Below the pieces are notes generated by a model. The model saw only the letters and a list, made by a program, of their open reading frames with translations. It ran no database searches and was not told the DNA's origin. From Phocoena phocoena (lineage: Eukaryota; Chordata; Mammalia; Artiodactyla; Phocoenidae), in assembly GCF_963924675.1 (NCBI RefSeq), contig NC_089232.1, positions 30,702,842 through 30,766,841 on the forward strand: a stretch of DNA of 64,000 nucleotides. Reading direction: 5' to 3'. Shown piece by piece: positions 35,271-48,465 of this stretch (position 1 is its first letter; each line of letters starts with the position of its first letter). Made by a program: the position numbers and the translations under genes.

Positions 35271-35760
35271 GTAGTGACTTAGAAGAACAACAATCATTTC
35301 ATTATCTCCCTTGGTTCCTGTGGGTCAGAAATGCAGAAAGGGCTTAACTCCATGTTTCTGGGGGTTCATGCAATTGTAGTTGGATGATGGCTAGAGCTGG
35401 AATATCAGGGAACTAAAGTAGCTGGGGGCTGGCCAGGCATTCATATAGTCTTCTCTTCATATAGTTACGGGGCGTCTCTATGTCATCTCTCCACATAGGC
35501 TAGTTTGGGCTTCCTCACAACATGGCTCCCCATGGCAACTGAAGTCTCAAAAAATAAGTATTCTAGTAAACCAGGTTGAAGTTGCATTGCCATTTATCAC
35601 CTGCCCAGGAAGTCATGCAGCCAATCTAGACTCAAAGAAAGGAAAATTAGACTCCATATACAGATGGGGCAGCAGCAAAGTCACATTATAGAAGAACACA
35701 TGGGATTTGGATTGGGAACACACTCCATTTTGGAGAGAATTGATATCTAAACAATGTTAC
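35271..35760 (+). mobile_element. Ancient LTR-like repeat, family unassigned
   Basis: Phrases 'cattatctcccttggttcctgtgggtcag', 'cttcctcacaacatggc' and 'ggaaaattagactccat' occur in the order typical of a common mammalian MaLR/ERVL-type LTR. Divergence is high and the ends are not defined. Confidence 0.5.
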
Positions 35761-35764
35761 GTGT

Positions 35765-36165
35765 TTTGATCCATGAACATGGTATATTTCTCCATTTATT
35801 TTGGTCTTAGTATTTTTTTCTATTCAATATTTTGTAGTTTTCAATGTATAGATCTTGTATGTACCTTCTGTCATATTTATTTCCATCTATGTATCTACTT
35901 CCATCTATGTATTTGATGATTTTGATGCTCTTGTACATAGCACTTTTACTTCATTTTAAATTGTTTATTGCCAGTACATAGAAATTAACTGATATTTATA
36001 TTGACCTTGTATTCTACATCCTTGCTAAAGTCACTTATTAACTCTAATTGTTTATACATTCTATTGAATTTTATACATATACGATCATGTCATCTACAAA
36101 CAATGAAAGTTTTACTCCAAGCTTTTCCTTGTTCTGTAGGATTTTTTTATACATGCCTAGTTTTG
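35765..36165 (-). mobile_element. L1 ORF2 fragment
   Basis: Antisense L1 reverse-transcriptase-region text ('gatccatgaacatggtatat', 'tcatgtcatctacaaacaatg'), heavily diverged. Confidence 0.7.
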
Positions 36166-37740
36166 AGGTATAAACAGCAGGATTTGTTTTCTTTTTTTCC
36201 CTCACCTCCAACTAAGATCAAGTCTCTCCAGACTAGATGCTGGCCATCAGCATCTAGTGAGTATACCTGTGTTGCCCTTGACCACACTGCCAATCCACTG
36301 TGTGATGAGCATCTCCTTTTCAGATCTGGAGTACAATTTGACATGCAGAGTGTGTCCAGAGCAATTTTCAGTTTCTAGCAGGTATGCACCTACTTCATTC
36401 TACTGAGATAGCACATTCTTCCACCCGGTTCCCTATTCCTCTGACCCATGGAGTCACCTGCAAAACTGCAACTGATATTGTGTACTGCTATTAGGGATCT
36501 TCCTGTCTCCGCCCCGCTTTTAGTGTTTAACTTGTAAATATTGCACCTCCCAGAATACAGCACAAAATTCCTTCCTCCTCCCCCTCCCTCACAGACACAC
36601 ACATTTCCTGACCAGTTATTTCCTGGGAGGTGCTACCTCCAAATAGATGTATTACTAGCATCCTCAAAAAGCAGCACTTCCATAGCATATGGGTAAGCAC
36701 TTTGTGTTCTAGTTGGTACAGACCTTGGATCTCTGTGTCTGTAACAAAAAGTAGGGGCAGCTGGTTTCCCACTGAGCTCAATTACATGAGCCATAACCTG
36801 GATAAGTTTGTACCAGTCCACTGTGTCCCACTTTATGATTAATGAAAATGCCTACCAGAATCTGGTCAAGCCATTGATTGGGTTGACACTTCCAGTGTTC
36901 TTCTGAGTTCTTGTCATTTTCTTTGTTTTCATGAGTAACATAAGACAAGTTGGGAGAGGCTGCCTCACACACTTCTAGTCAAATGGTGTTAAAACCAGAA
37001 GTCATTTCCTTGTGGCTACCATTTTTTTATATATGTGTTTAGATTTGTCGCTAGGGAGAGAGGCGAAGTGTCAGCAATCTGTGAAATAGGACTGCCTGGT
37101 TTGAGTTGTGCATGAATGGTGTAAAGAAATACACTGCAGAGGCCAGACCTCAGAGAATGCTATTGTTTTGTCACTGGTAGTGAGCTATTTACACAGGACC
37201 TGTTTTTCTGTATAAGCATCAGATGTTACTGTACTGACTTCAGCACAAAGAGACCCTCTTTCCTGTCTCTCCTCCCCTCAACCCCTCTCGACAAGTCACA
37301 TTTTCTAACCACTGGGCCACTGTCTTTCCCATCAGTTGAAACCCCCACTCAATGTGTTCTCTGCAAAGTGAAAACTCCAGTCTCAGCTGCTTATTTCTCA
37401 AGTCTCCTTCCTGGGTTTATTCTTTCAAAACGTTTGATCAGGCAGTTAAGGTTGGAGAAATGCGAGAGAACAGGGTGGTCCAGTAGGATCCACCAGAGGT
37501 AGAGGGTGAGCACGTAATTAAGGTATGTCATCCACAGGGGCATGAGGCCCACTCCTGGTGAAAGTTATTCTTAACTTCATTCTTACCTTAAAAAAAAAAT
37601 TGTTTTTCAAAAATTGTGATTTCAAACTTGCAGCGTTAACATAGATTTCTCAAAAACATATTGGATGGTGATAGTTTTACAATTTCATTTTGGTAAAAGT
37701 TTCCAAAAGAGGGGTTGGGGCTTATTGAAAGATTTAAAGA
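36166..37740. other. No gene recognised
   Basis: About 1.6 kb of single-copy-looking DNA with no frame above 90 codons and no CpG cluster. Confidence 0.5.
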
Positions 37741-37870
37741 ATTTTCAAAGGTTAATTCACTCATTCATTGAATAAATATTTATTGAGAATCGACTATGTT
37801 CTAGACTGCACTAGGTACATAAACTTCTAATGGGGAAAGATAGACAAAAACCAACAATGTCGGAAGTCCT
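37741..37870 (+). mobile_element. L2 3'-end fragment
   Basis: 'cattgaataaatatttattgagaatcgactatgttc' followed by 'ctaatggggaaagatagaca' is the LINE-2 tail signature. Confidence 0.55.
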
Positions 37871-39930
37871 CATGTAGTATAATTGTGGTATGGGTATAAT
37901 AGTTATGAATTTAGATGAAGGAAGAGATCTTTTACTTCTCCTAAGTCAAATTAAATCTCTCTGGAGAGATTGCCCAGGTTGATGAAGTTCACCCTGGTGA
38001 CCCCTGTTACCCTTGGGCTGATGTCATGCAGGAAAATAGCATAGGGACCATTCCTCAAGCTCGGTGGCTCCCACTTTGGCTGACTCTTATCCTGGCCCAT
38101 GTTGCCCTGCAGTGGTAGCCCATTCTTCTGGAGGCTCCATTCTCTCTATCCAAGCTTGACCAATGAGAGCCGCCACCAAGGGTTCAAGTGTACAGACTTA
38201 GTGCCTGGATTCCATAGGCACCTTAGCAGTGATCTACTAGAAGCCTTGCCACTCCAGAGAAGATAGTGCTGTGTGGTCAGGCTCACAGAATCAGCAACCT
38301 TCTCCTCCAGCCCTGATCCCTCATGGTTCCAACGCTCACCCTGCCACCCACTCGCACCCAGGAGGCCCATGGTCTTTACATCCTTCTGGGGGTCCTTCCA
38401 CTTAACATCCCAAGATCCTTGTAAGCCCAAGAGAACCTAGTGAGGGGTGGGATGGGGTGGAAGGGCATCCATATCTGCATTTTGAGGTCAGACAAAACAC
38501 CCTGAGATGGGAACAAAGGAGATGCTATGAGTGCCCTTGAGAAGCCTGCAGGATACTATCAGACTTCATGGGTGGCCCTGACCGCATCTGAGGAATCAGA
38601 GGAGGCTGCCTGGAAGAAGTGATATTTAAGCTGAGCCGTGAAGGAGAGTAGGAGTGAACTAGGAAAGTTTTCGTCTTGGTGGTGTGGAAGGTTTTGTGTG
38701 TGTGCGTGTATGTGTGTGTGTTTCCTGAGAATGTTAGTAAGGGAGAGAAGTTTATTACTAGAATTAGAAGGATGACATTTTGATTGTGAGTATAGCTTGG
38801 TGAGTAGGGCTACTTCAACTAAATCTCACATTTAGATATTTCTTACCTTCTTGGGACTTTTGGAGACATTCCCAGAGGAACAGGTATTGGTTCTTACTTC
38901 CCAGCTGAATTCTGTAAGAGCCAGGGAATTTGGATATGTCTCCCAAATTTTAGCTTGTGTAGAATGATCTATAGAGGTAAATCATTAAATATGTACCAGA
39001 CTCTCCTTTGTTCTAATTTTGATTTCTTTCAAATTGTTCACCACCACCACACATGTAAGAACACGTTTGGTGTTAAGATTCCTGTATGTGAAGATCTGCA
39101 CAGGGAGAACCCCTCCCAAAGGGAGGCATACTCATCATTCCTCATTCTCTTAGTCACTGGGTTCACTATCTAGAGCCTTTGTAGCTTCTTTCAGCTGTAA
39201 TGTTTTCAATCATTCTCTCTCTCTTTTTTTTTTCACAAGTTTTAAAAAGAAAGGGGCGAAGCAAGCTCTCTTTTCAGAATCAAAATGCAGAACAAATGAG
39301 AAAATGATGGTATTTAACCTTCCCAAGTTTGAGACCCCAAGAATAATGCAGCCAACTTTTATATTTTCAACAGCCCTTCTACATACAATCTGTCTTCTCT
39401 GACTTGGCTCCAAGTTCTATCCTCACTTTCAATTATGCCAATTCTATTGTTATTTAAAAGGAAAAAGCCTTCTTGGTTATTGTCAGAAACTGCTGTATAG
39501 CTTACCCCCACCAGCACCCAGGAAACTACAGACAGGATGGAGTGGAAGGTGGGCAGGACAGAGACAGAGGCGATTCACCAGGGTCACTTAGTTCTTCCGT
39601 GAATCCGGTTGTTAACATTTCTATTATATTGTAACAATGACTACTGACTGTTATTTTCTGAGAGAAATGGTAGGGGGAATTCCTTTCTTTTGATGCAGCT
39701 AGTACATAAAACAGCGATCTCATCAGCTGAGCTGTCAGGGAGAATCCAAAGAGTCCAAGAGAGCTCTGAGATCTGAATAGTTACCATCACGGCAGGACTG
39801 TGTCTTCAGTGCCTCTTTGCCAAGGGTCCTGGTGGTGATAATGTCCTTTCTCGGAGAGATGACCCTGCAAGAGAGAAGCAATGACCTTTGTTTAGCTTGT
39901 GGCAGGTATAATGAGGGGGATGAGTGTTTA
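37871..39930. other. No gene recognised
   Basis: Single-copy-looking DNA with a TG-rich tract near 38695-38722. Minus frame 38146-38430 (94 codons) shows no domain. Confidence 0.5.
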
Positions 39931-40140
39931 CTGAGCCCACTCTGTGCCAGGCCCTGGATTTGAAGTTCGCAGGCCAGAGTTCAGATTCTTGCTCTGACGT
40001 TTCCTGGCTGTGTGACCCCAGAAGAATCATTTAATTTCTCTGAGCCTCAGCTTACACATTTGTAAAATGGGGATACATTGGTAGCTTCATCGCACATGGC
40101 TGATATAAGGATCACATGAGATAATTAATCAGAAGCTCTT
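39931..40140 (+). mobile_element. MIR SINE
   Basis: Sense MIR core: 'tggctgtgtgaccccagaag', 'ctctgagcctcagc', 'tgtaaaatggggata', then 'catgagataatta'. One of the best preserved MIRs in the window. Confidence 0.8.
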
Positions 40141-40807
40141 TGTAAGTTGTGCCATGAGAAGGAATTGCTGGTTATCTTACTCAGTGTGATCCAACCACAA
40201 TATCATAGAACCTGCCTCACCTGGAGGTCCAGTCTGGGGGAATTCCAAGGTCTTGCCCAACTGGAGAAGCAGGTCAACTGGCATATCCCTGTCTGGCATC
40301 CGGAGACCCATGAGAACTGGCAGGCCAGATCTCTAGTGATATGTACGAAAAGGACCAGGCGAGAGATACTGTGGGCAGGCACATCTGCTCTTAGATCTGG
40401 GGTGCCATTTCAGGCATAGGCAAAGGCTGGGTTGTGGGCAGCAACCAGATTATGCTGAACTGTTTATCGCTATATTTGCAACCGTGCACCTGAAGGCTTA
40501 TACGATTGCTCACAGGAAAAAATTAATTAAAAAATACCAGAGGTCCAGTCATACAAGAGTAAGAAATAAAATGACAACATCAAGTATCTTTCAGACCAGG
40601 ATAGAAGTCAAAGGATTTTTGTTGCTGTTGTTAATTTAGAATTATATACATACTAAAAGGGCAAAAAATTAAGTGAATCGTGACTCACTGAATAAAGGCC
40701 ACTAAACTCAGGGTTTTTTAATTAAAAAAAGATAAAAGGTCAACACACTCTTAAAACTAAGGGTAAAGTATAAATTCTCACTCATTAAAATTAAATAAAA
40801 AATCATT
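40141..40807. other. No gene recognised
   Basis: Mixed sequence that becomes AT-rich towards the L1 tail at 40808. Confidence 0.5.
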
Positions 40808-41074
40808 TGATACCATATGATATCACTTACATATTTTTCTAAAATATGACACAAATGAACTTAATGAAACAGAAACAGACTCACAGACATAGAGAACAGA
40901 CTGGTTGCCAAGGGGGAGGGGAGGTGGGGGAGGGATGGATTGGGAGTTTGGGATTAGCAGATGCAAACTATTATATACAGGATGGATAAACAACAAGGTC
41001 CTACTGTATAGCACAGGGAACTATATTCTATATCCTGTGATAAACCATAATGGAAAAGAATATGAAAAAGACTG

Positions 41075-41121
<47 letters not shown>

Positions 41122-41195
41122 AACTGAATCACTTGGTGTACAGCAGAAATGAACACCATTGTACATCAACTATACTTCAGTAAAATAATTTTAAG
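40808..41195 (+). mobile_element. L1 3'-UTR fragment with TA/TG microsatellite
   Basis: Sense L1 tail: 'gatatcacttacatattttt', 'ctactgtatagcacagggaa', and 'catcaactatacttcagtaaaa' at the end. A TA run passes into a TG run at 41075-41122. Confidence 0.85.
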
Positions 41196-42150
41196 AAGTC
41201 ATTTGAATGTTCAGTATCTTATACAGCTGGTAAAGAGAAGGAAAAAGTGAGAGATGGGCAGAGTAAGGAAAAGAACAGGAAAAGCGACCGGAGAGCAAGG
41301 CAGGGTAAGTGGTCCCGGGAGGCAGCAAGGAGGGCAAGCTGAAATAGAGCCAAAGAAACTGCTCTTGTCACTTGAAGCGCAGACCCCAAAGTAAGTTATT
41401 ACTGACTGGTTTTCTGATTATTTCTCAGAGCCTAGAAATGGCTCATCTATCTGTTTTAGGAAGAAATGCTTGTTGTGAAGGAATGGCTTAAGTTTTAGGA
41501 ATTTTCTTTGTGTGATCTTAGTTGTAGCTTCAAATCTGTTGGTTTACTTTTTTTTCCTATGTTCCTGCTGGTGGTCAATAAAAGTGAGCAGAGAGAAAGA
41601 AGTGGGCATGCCCTGCCTTACTGGACAGCTATTCCACTGCTTTGTGCCAGATCCCCAGAGATTCAACTTGGAATAGCATCCCTAGAAGATCTGACTGAAG
41701 AATCCTTAGGATCAAAAATGTGCCAAGTACATGTCAGTTCAGATATCTGCCCCTGATGATGCTAGTAACAGGTTGGATTTAACAGGCCGGAGGATGATAA
41801 CATGGATATAAATTAGTGGTCTCACCTTTCTCCTTTCCATACCATCCATCGGCACACCACACCCCTGCTGGGGACATCTCTCATCACAGGTGGCCGTTCT
41901 CAATCTCTCACTGCTAGAAGAGCACATCAGACTCTGAGGGCAGGTCAGACATGAAATGTAAAAGCCCCTCCCCAAGGTTTCTGTCCATCCTCTTCACTTG
42001 TATTGATATTATGCTCGAGAACAAGCCAGCATCACACAGAAAGTCACTGTCGCTGCAAACTGTGCTTTGTCAGTCCTGCGGTTGTACCATTTTAGCCTCA
42101 TCTTCCCAAATTGGGCAGACACTGCACCTGCCTATCCCCATGAGGTGACA
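41196..42150. other. No gene recognised
   Basis: Single-copy-looking DNA. Frames up to 82 codons without recognisable features. Confidence 0.5.
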
Positions 42151-42410
42151 ACAGTTGCGAGTCACAGCAGTGACATCCACCATGCACTGAATGGCTTCCA
42201 TGCATCCGGCTCTGATTACACCCTTAACACACGTCATCTCATTTAGTCTTCCTTATTGACTCTGTGTGCTGAGTGTTATGACTAGCCCCACTTTATAGGT
42301 AAGAAAATTGCCAACTGGAAATGTTCAGAAAGTTGTCCTTGGGTCATTAGTGCCAGAGCTAGGATTTGAACTCAGAAACTTGAGAGCCCATTCCACATAG
42401 TCCCAGGCAC
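42151..42410 (-). mobile_element. MIR SINE
   Basis: Antisense MIR order: 'cttaacacacgtcatctcattta', 'ccccactttataggtaag', then 'gccagagctaggatttgaac'. Confidence 0.7.
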
Positions 42411-42465
42411 GGTCTTTCCCTGTAGAACCACCTTGACTTTTATGATGTAAAGACTCCTTTGTATG

Positions 42466-42634
42466 GGGCTTCCCTGGTGGCACAGTGGTTGAGAGTCCGC
42501 CTGCCGATGCAGGGGACACGGGTTCGTGCCCCAGTCCGGGAAGATCCCACATGCCGCGGCGCGGGCCCGTGAGCCATGGCCGCTGAGCCTGTGCGTCCGG
42601 AGCCTGTGCTCCGCAACGGCAAAAAAAATAAAAT
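42466..42634 (+). mobile_element. CHR-type SINE with internal and 3' deletions
   Basis: A sense copy between perfect 17-bp target duplications aaagactcctttgtatg (42449-42465 and 42635-42651). It lacks a few bases at 'cgcggcgcgggcccg' and about 35-40 bases between 'ccgcaacgg' and the A tail that other copies have. Intact duplications mean it inserted in roughly this form or lost the segment internally afterwards. Confidence 0.93.
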
Positions 42635-42651
42635 AAAGACTCCTTTGTATG

Positions 42652-43984
42652 ATAAAACTTCTATCCTTTTATAGGTCTGATTTTCTAACAGGTGGGGGTT
42701 TGAATGAGTACCTGAAAGGAAAAGAGTGTTCCAGTGTGTGAGAGGTTGGGTGGAAGGGAGGGAGGATGAGGCACGGCCATGAAGACATGGGTGCTTCCAG
42801 CCTAGAATGAGCTTATTGCCAAAGGTCAGAGGTCATTTTTTCCAGCTGACCGAGGCACTGAGTATGCCCCCATTTCCTGGGAAATGAATGGACAATTCGG
42901 GGCCTAGTCAGTCACTGCTACTTCTCAGCCTTTAAGCCATAAATCTAAAACAAATAATAAACAAGGGAAGCTCTTTAAGACTCCCTCAGCAATCTAGTCT
43001 GCTTGATTTTTATTCAGGGAAGATGCCAAAAAATCCCCGACTCACTACAATTTGTTTTTTTGTAAGAAACTGAAAAGAGGGAAAACTCAAATGTTTCTGC
43101 TCTCCCTCATTTGAACGTTTCGAATCCAAAGTAAACAGGGGACCTCTGTCCTTTGTGTCGGATGGTGGTAGACACAGGGCCCTTGTTCCAGGAGCACAGT
43201 GTCTGCCCATCACAGGCCCCAGTGCACACTGAGGCCCTGTGTCTGGGCCAGTGGTACGGGCCCCGATTCCCCCATGCTGTGCAGCAGTGCACACAGTTGG
43301 TGTTCAAGCTTCATCTCTCCCCGACCCCCGTGATCATCTCTACCTCAATGAAAAAAGAGAAACCCTCTCATCGCTCACCCTCGGGGACACTGAAACCCGT
43401 GCAACTGTGCTCAATGCTTTTCTTGCTGAGAGAAAGCAGTTTGTTTCTTATTGCAAAAGTGAAACAAATTCATTGTGGAATATTTAAATCAGAAGACGAA
43501 GAGAGAAGAATAGACAAAGAATCACTCAACTTAAATACCAGACATAAGTGCTAACCATTTTGGTGTATCTATAGCCTTTATCTGTTTCCTGATGCATGTA
43601 TAGTAACATATTTATGGGGGGAGGAGCAACATTTCGATCATACTGTACATTGCTTAGGGATGTATTGTAAATCATCACCCAAAAAAATGTCAATTGGAAT
43701 AAAGAATTAATTGTAAAAGGTGGTGGAATAAATACAGATGAATATTTATTTCAGTTGTTAACCTGGGGCCCATGCATAAGCTTCAGAGAGTCTATAAATG
43801 CATGTAATCATATGCACAATTTGGTACACAAATATAGATAAAGATAAGGACATAGATAAAGACTTAGCTATACAGGGGCAGCAGGGAAGATAGTTCATAG
43901 TTTTCACCAGATTCTCCAAGATATATGTGACTCCAAAAGCCAATGACTTATATTAACTTGGCTTGGGGGAAAATTCCCAATGTA
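42652..43984. other. No gene recognised
   Basis: Single-copy-looking DNA. Overlapping frames near 43010-43554 on both strands show no known domain. 43430-43600 may be an unidentified ancient repeat. Confidence 0.45.
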
Positions 43985-44055
43985 GGAGACCACCTACCAC
44001 ACAGCTGGTAGGAACGTGAATTGGTTAAACATTTCTGTAGGGCAATTTGGGTAAT

Positions 44056-44095
<40 letters not shown>

Positions 44096-44690
44096 ATTTA
44101 AAATATCCATAAGAACATATTATGAAGTTAAAATAGTGCAAAGCAGTGTAAATTGGAGAGCAGAGATAGACAAATTATTAATACAGAATACAAAGCTTGG
44201 GGGATGGGCAGGATCAAGAATATAACAGATCTGTGGTATGATAAAGGTATTATTTCAGATCAGTAGGGAAAGAATGGATAAAGTTAATGGGTATCAAAAA
44301 CCTTAAGATTCTTCACCAAATCAAATTGTATGGAGAATGTTATAGAATAGTGGTTAGATTAGCATCCTTGTTTGGTTCCTGCCTCTAATGTTTTCATATG
44401 AAGAATTTTACACGTGCTGATTTGATGTAGGTATTCCTAATGTCAATGAGGTAGTCTATATCTAAGATATTTTTCCTGTAACTATAGAGATAATTACATT
44501 TTATCTTTGATGCTAAAATGTAAAAAAAAAGAATTTGTAACTATGTGTAGAATGGATGTTAACTAGATTTATTGAGGTGATAATTCAAAATATATGCAAA
44601 TATCTGATCATTATGTTGTACACCAGCAACTAATATAATGTCAATTATATGTCAATTTTTAAATGTAATTATTTATTAATAAAATATTAC
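43985..44690 (+). mobile_element. Ancient L1 tail with (TG)n
   Basis: 'gctggtaggaacgtgaattgg' and 'gtagggcaatttgggtaat' match the L1 C-terminal block; 'cattatgttgtacaccagc' and 'tatatgtcaatttttaaa' match an L1 3' end. A TG run occupies 44058-44092. Confidence 0.65.
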
Positions 44691-45330
44691 CTGAATTACC
44701 AGAACAAACTCTACCTGGTCCTAATATATTGTTTTTAATGACATTTTGGATTCGATTTACTAGCATTTTATTTACTTTTTTTCATCTTTCCTCTTAAGTC
44801 AGATTGGTTGTTACAGCTTTTTTTTTCTTTTTTGTTTGTTTTTGCTACTTCTGTTAGTTTGGTATATCGGGGTTGCTTTAGTTTGAAAAACTGAACTGTG
44901 ACACTTTCCAGCCTCTTTTATGTTCTGGAACACTTACTTAAACAGCAAAGACATTAAATTCCTTGAAGGCTAAAAGAAATATACTTTATAATTCTGTGGA
45001 AACGGCATCTTTTATGGAGTAATTTTTTTAAAAACTTTTCCATTTCTCTTCTGATTATTAGTTGTTTCTAGTTTCTACTTCTTCTTGAGTTGATATGGCA
45101 ATTATATTTTCCCTAAAAATTTTATTTATTTTAATGAAATTATTCAAATTCATTGAGTTATACATTACTATTTTCTTATAATTAAAAAACTTTTCTACAT
45201 ATGTTCTATTTCACATCTCATTCCCAACACTATAAATTTTGTATTTTCTCTTCACTCATGATTAATCTTGCCATGCTTTTATTATTCTTTTCAAAGATGC
45301 TCTTTCATTTATTCTGATTTTTGCCTTTTT

Positions 45331-45437
45331 TTTTTTTGGCTGCGCCAGGTGGATCATAGTTCCCCGACCAGGGATTGAACCCGGGCAACAGCAGTGAAAG
45401 CATCAAGTCCTAACCACTGGACCGCCAGGGAACTCCT
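45331..45437 (-). mobile_element. Older CHR-related SINE
   Basis: Short minus-strand copy with a 15-bp target duplication tgatttttgcctttt (45316-45330 and 45438-45452), exact despite the element's age. Confidence 0.88.
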
Positions 45438-46014
45438 TGATTTTTGCCTTTTCTAATTCACTAATTTTTGCTTTAATTGTGACCCCACATTTTGGCTTTC
45501 CTTAGATTTATTTTATTTTTTAATTTCTATTTCAGTAAAGTTGTTACTTCATTTAGTTTAATTATTTTTTAATAATAAAAGAAAATCTGTGGCTACAAAT
45601 TTCAGCTTTAGCCGAATCCCAAATATTTTGACTTTGTTCTCATCACTATTTTGAAGTATAATTTTAATTTTCTCTTAGATCCAATAGTAATTTAGGAAAA
45701 AATGTTTTTATTGTATGTTTAAGTTGTCCTTTGTTATTAAATTCTAATCTAATTGAATTATAGTTAATGACTGTAGCCTAAGAAAGAAGTTTTTTCTTCC
45801 TGGAATTTAAGGTTTCATTTGAAGGTCAGCATATGTTCATTTCTTAAAAATCTTTAAGGATTTTTGAAAGGAATGTATGTATATTTGTAGAATACAAAAT
45901 CTTAATTTGTACATATTAAATTAATTACATTAGATAAATTATCCAAATTCATTGTAAATTTACTGTTTTTTTTTTCCTTTTGAGGTGCCACAGAGATGCT
46001 CCAGTTTCAAAAAG

Positions 46015-46445
46015 GGTATCCCTTATCTATTGTTGCATAACAAACCACCCCAAAATTTAGTGGTTTAAAACAGTGACATTTTATTATTTCTCAGGATTCT
46101 GAGTGGGCTGGGTTCACTCTTACAGCTGAATTCAACTGGTGGATCCGACAGGGGCTGTGTTCAGGACTGGTGGCTTGTCTCTGCTCCACATGGCCTGTCA
46201 TCCTCCAGTAGACCAGATTGAGCTTCTGCACATGGTGGTGGAACCATTCTAAGACAGCAAGCTCTAATGCACAGGAGTTTTTCAAGTCTCTGCTTGTATC
46301 CTCCCATTAACTGAAGTCCCATTGAACTAAGAAAGACACATGGTCAAACCCAGACTCAGTGTGGGAGGAGGCAATCCAAGAGCATGGGTATTGGGGAAGT
46401 AAGCGTCATTGGGGACCATTGATGTGAGAGTCTAGCACACAAAAG
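46015..46445 (+). mobile_element. Ancient LTR-like repeat, family unassigned
   Basis: 'gttgcataacaaaccacccc', 'agtggtttaaaacagtgac' and 'tattatttctcaggattctg' form the familiar opening of a common mammalian LTR-type repeat, shared in part with 35271-35760. Confidence 0.5.
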
Positions 46446-47150
46446 GATGAAAATTTGTTCTTGTAGTTCTCCTTGCATTTCTAATAGTTTTGACCAAAAT
46501 AATCTTGTTTATATATGAATTCATTTTTGTGCTACAAATTTTAGTTTTCTCATAATTATGTTACCCTACCACATTCCTTTTGGTTTGCATTTACAGTTTT
46601 TGATTTTATATCACTGACAGGTGAGTTTTTTAAAAGCCTCTAGTTGAAAAAAAAAAAAAGCCTCTAGTTGGATTTTGTATTTTAAAAGGGGAATTAAAAC
46701 TATTCATGTTTAATTGGAATACAGATACATTTGTGCTTACTTCTACCATCTGATCATATGTATCATTTTTTACATTTCTTGGACTTTTTCCTCATTCCCT
46801 TTTCCTGCTAACTCAATATATCTCTCTCTGCTCCCTTTTTTCCTCTAGAAATTTGGATGTTAAATGTTGTATTTTTATTCTATTACTAGTGACCTTTAAA
46901 TCTTTGAATGAATTTATATATCTATCAAAGAAAATAATTTTATAGTAGTTATTAATTCTCTTCAGTGAGTGATAACAAAATAAGCACATTTTTATTTTCC
47001 CTTCTATGCCACCCTGTCCCTCCAGTTTCTATAACAATAATCTGGGCCTTTAGATTTAGATTATTACTATGATTTAATCCTGACTACTAATCCATGTATA
47101 TATGTTTTCTTTCAAGAATTATCTTCAATAGTTTTATTAAATTTCCAACC

Positions 47151-47395
47151 ATACCTTCAGCTTCACCTAACAGTGGCTCAGACATTGAGGACATTTAATT
47201 ACACCACATAGAAAGGAGAGTGAATGGAAGCAGGTCAATGGTTGGTTCAGCAGGTCTAAAATGCCAAGGTGCTCTCAGATTCTCTGGGCCTTTTCCTCAT
47301 GGTCACAGGATGGATGTCACACTCCAGATACTTCATCCTTAGACAACCATCTTCAAGACAGGAAGAAAGGTCAGGCTACCTCATTGCCTGGCTTC
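47151..47395. other. Possible LTR-like fragment
   Basis: 'gtcacactccagatacttcatcc' followed by 'aagacaggaagaaagg' resembles a recurring mammalian LTR phrase, but the match is short and I do not name it. Confidence 0.3.
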
Positions 47396-47397
47396 AA

Positions 47398-48465
47398 AAA
47401 GAAAACTCCTAATAAACTTAACCAAGGAGGTGAAAGACCTATACTCTGAAAACTATACAACACTGATGAAGGACATTGAAGATGATCAAAGAAATGGAAA
47501 GATATCCCATGTTCTCGGATTAGAAGAATTAATATTGTTAAAATGGCCATACTACCCAAAGCGATCTACAGATTTAATGCAATCCCTATCAAAATATCCA
47601 TGACATTTTTCACAGAACTAGAACAAATAATCTTAAAACTCATATGGAACCACAAAAGGCCCCAAATTGCCCAAGAAATCTTGACAAAAAGAGCAAAGTC
47701 TAGAGGTTATACCTCCCAGACTTCAGACGCTACTAAATCTGAAAGCTACAACAAATAACATACAAGGGAACTCTCATAAGGCTATCCCTGTACTCTGTTG
47801 GTTGAAATGTAAATTTGTGCAGCCATTATGAAAAACAGTATGGAGGTTCTCAAAAAACTAAAATGATCCAGCAATTTCACTCCTGGGTATATATCTGCAA
47901 AAAAATGAAAACACTAATTTGAAAAGATAATCTGCACCCCAATGTTCAAATTGGGTTAAGAAGATGTGGGGTGTATGTGTGTATACAAGATGTGGTATAC
48001 ATACACACACACACACACACACAATATGTAATATTATTCATCTATAAAAAGAACGAAATTCTGTTTGCAGCAACATGGATGGACCTAGAGAATATTATAC
48101 TTAGTGAAAAAAGTCAGAGAAAGACAAATACTGTGTGATATCACTTATATGTGGAATCTTGAAAAAATACAAATGAACGTATACGCAAAACAGAAATAGA
48201 TTCACAGATACAGAAACAAACGTGGTTACCAAAGGGGAGAGGGAAGGGGGAGGGACAAATTAGGGGTATGAGATTAACAAATACAAACTACTATGTATAA
48301 AATAGATAAGCAACAAGGATATACTGTATAGCACAGGGAATTATAGCCTTTATCCTGTAATAACCTATAATGGAGTATAATCTGCAAAAATACTGAATCA
48401 CTATGCTGTACACCTGAAACTAATATAATATTATAAATCAACTATACTTCAATTAAAAGGAAAAA
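47398..48465 (+). mobile_element. L1 ORF2 fragment and 3' UTR with internal deletion
   Basis: Sense ORF2 text ('accaaggaggtgaaagacctatactctg') encodes at 47543-47758 the L1-like [22 protein letters not shown] jump near 47765 leads to the C-terminal block and a standard 3' end at 48465. A CA run occurs at 48003-48022. Confidence 0.88.

Larger units (their letters stand above)
44700..47150 (-). mobile_element. Decayed antisense L1, interrupted
   Basis: AT-rich text such as 'gtagtttctacttcttcttgagttgat' and, near 45590-45640, 'cagctttagccgaatcccaaatattttg' is the antisense of L1 ORF2. Continuity is poor. A SINE (45331-45437) and an LTR-like block (46015-46445) interrupt it. Confidence 0.5.
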
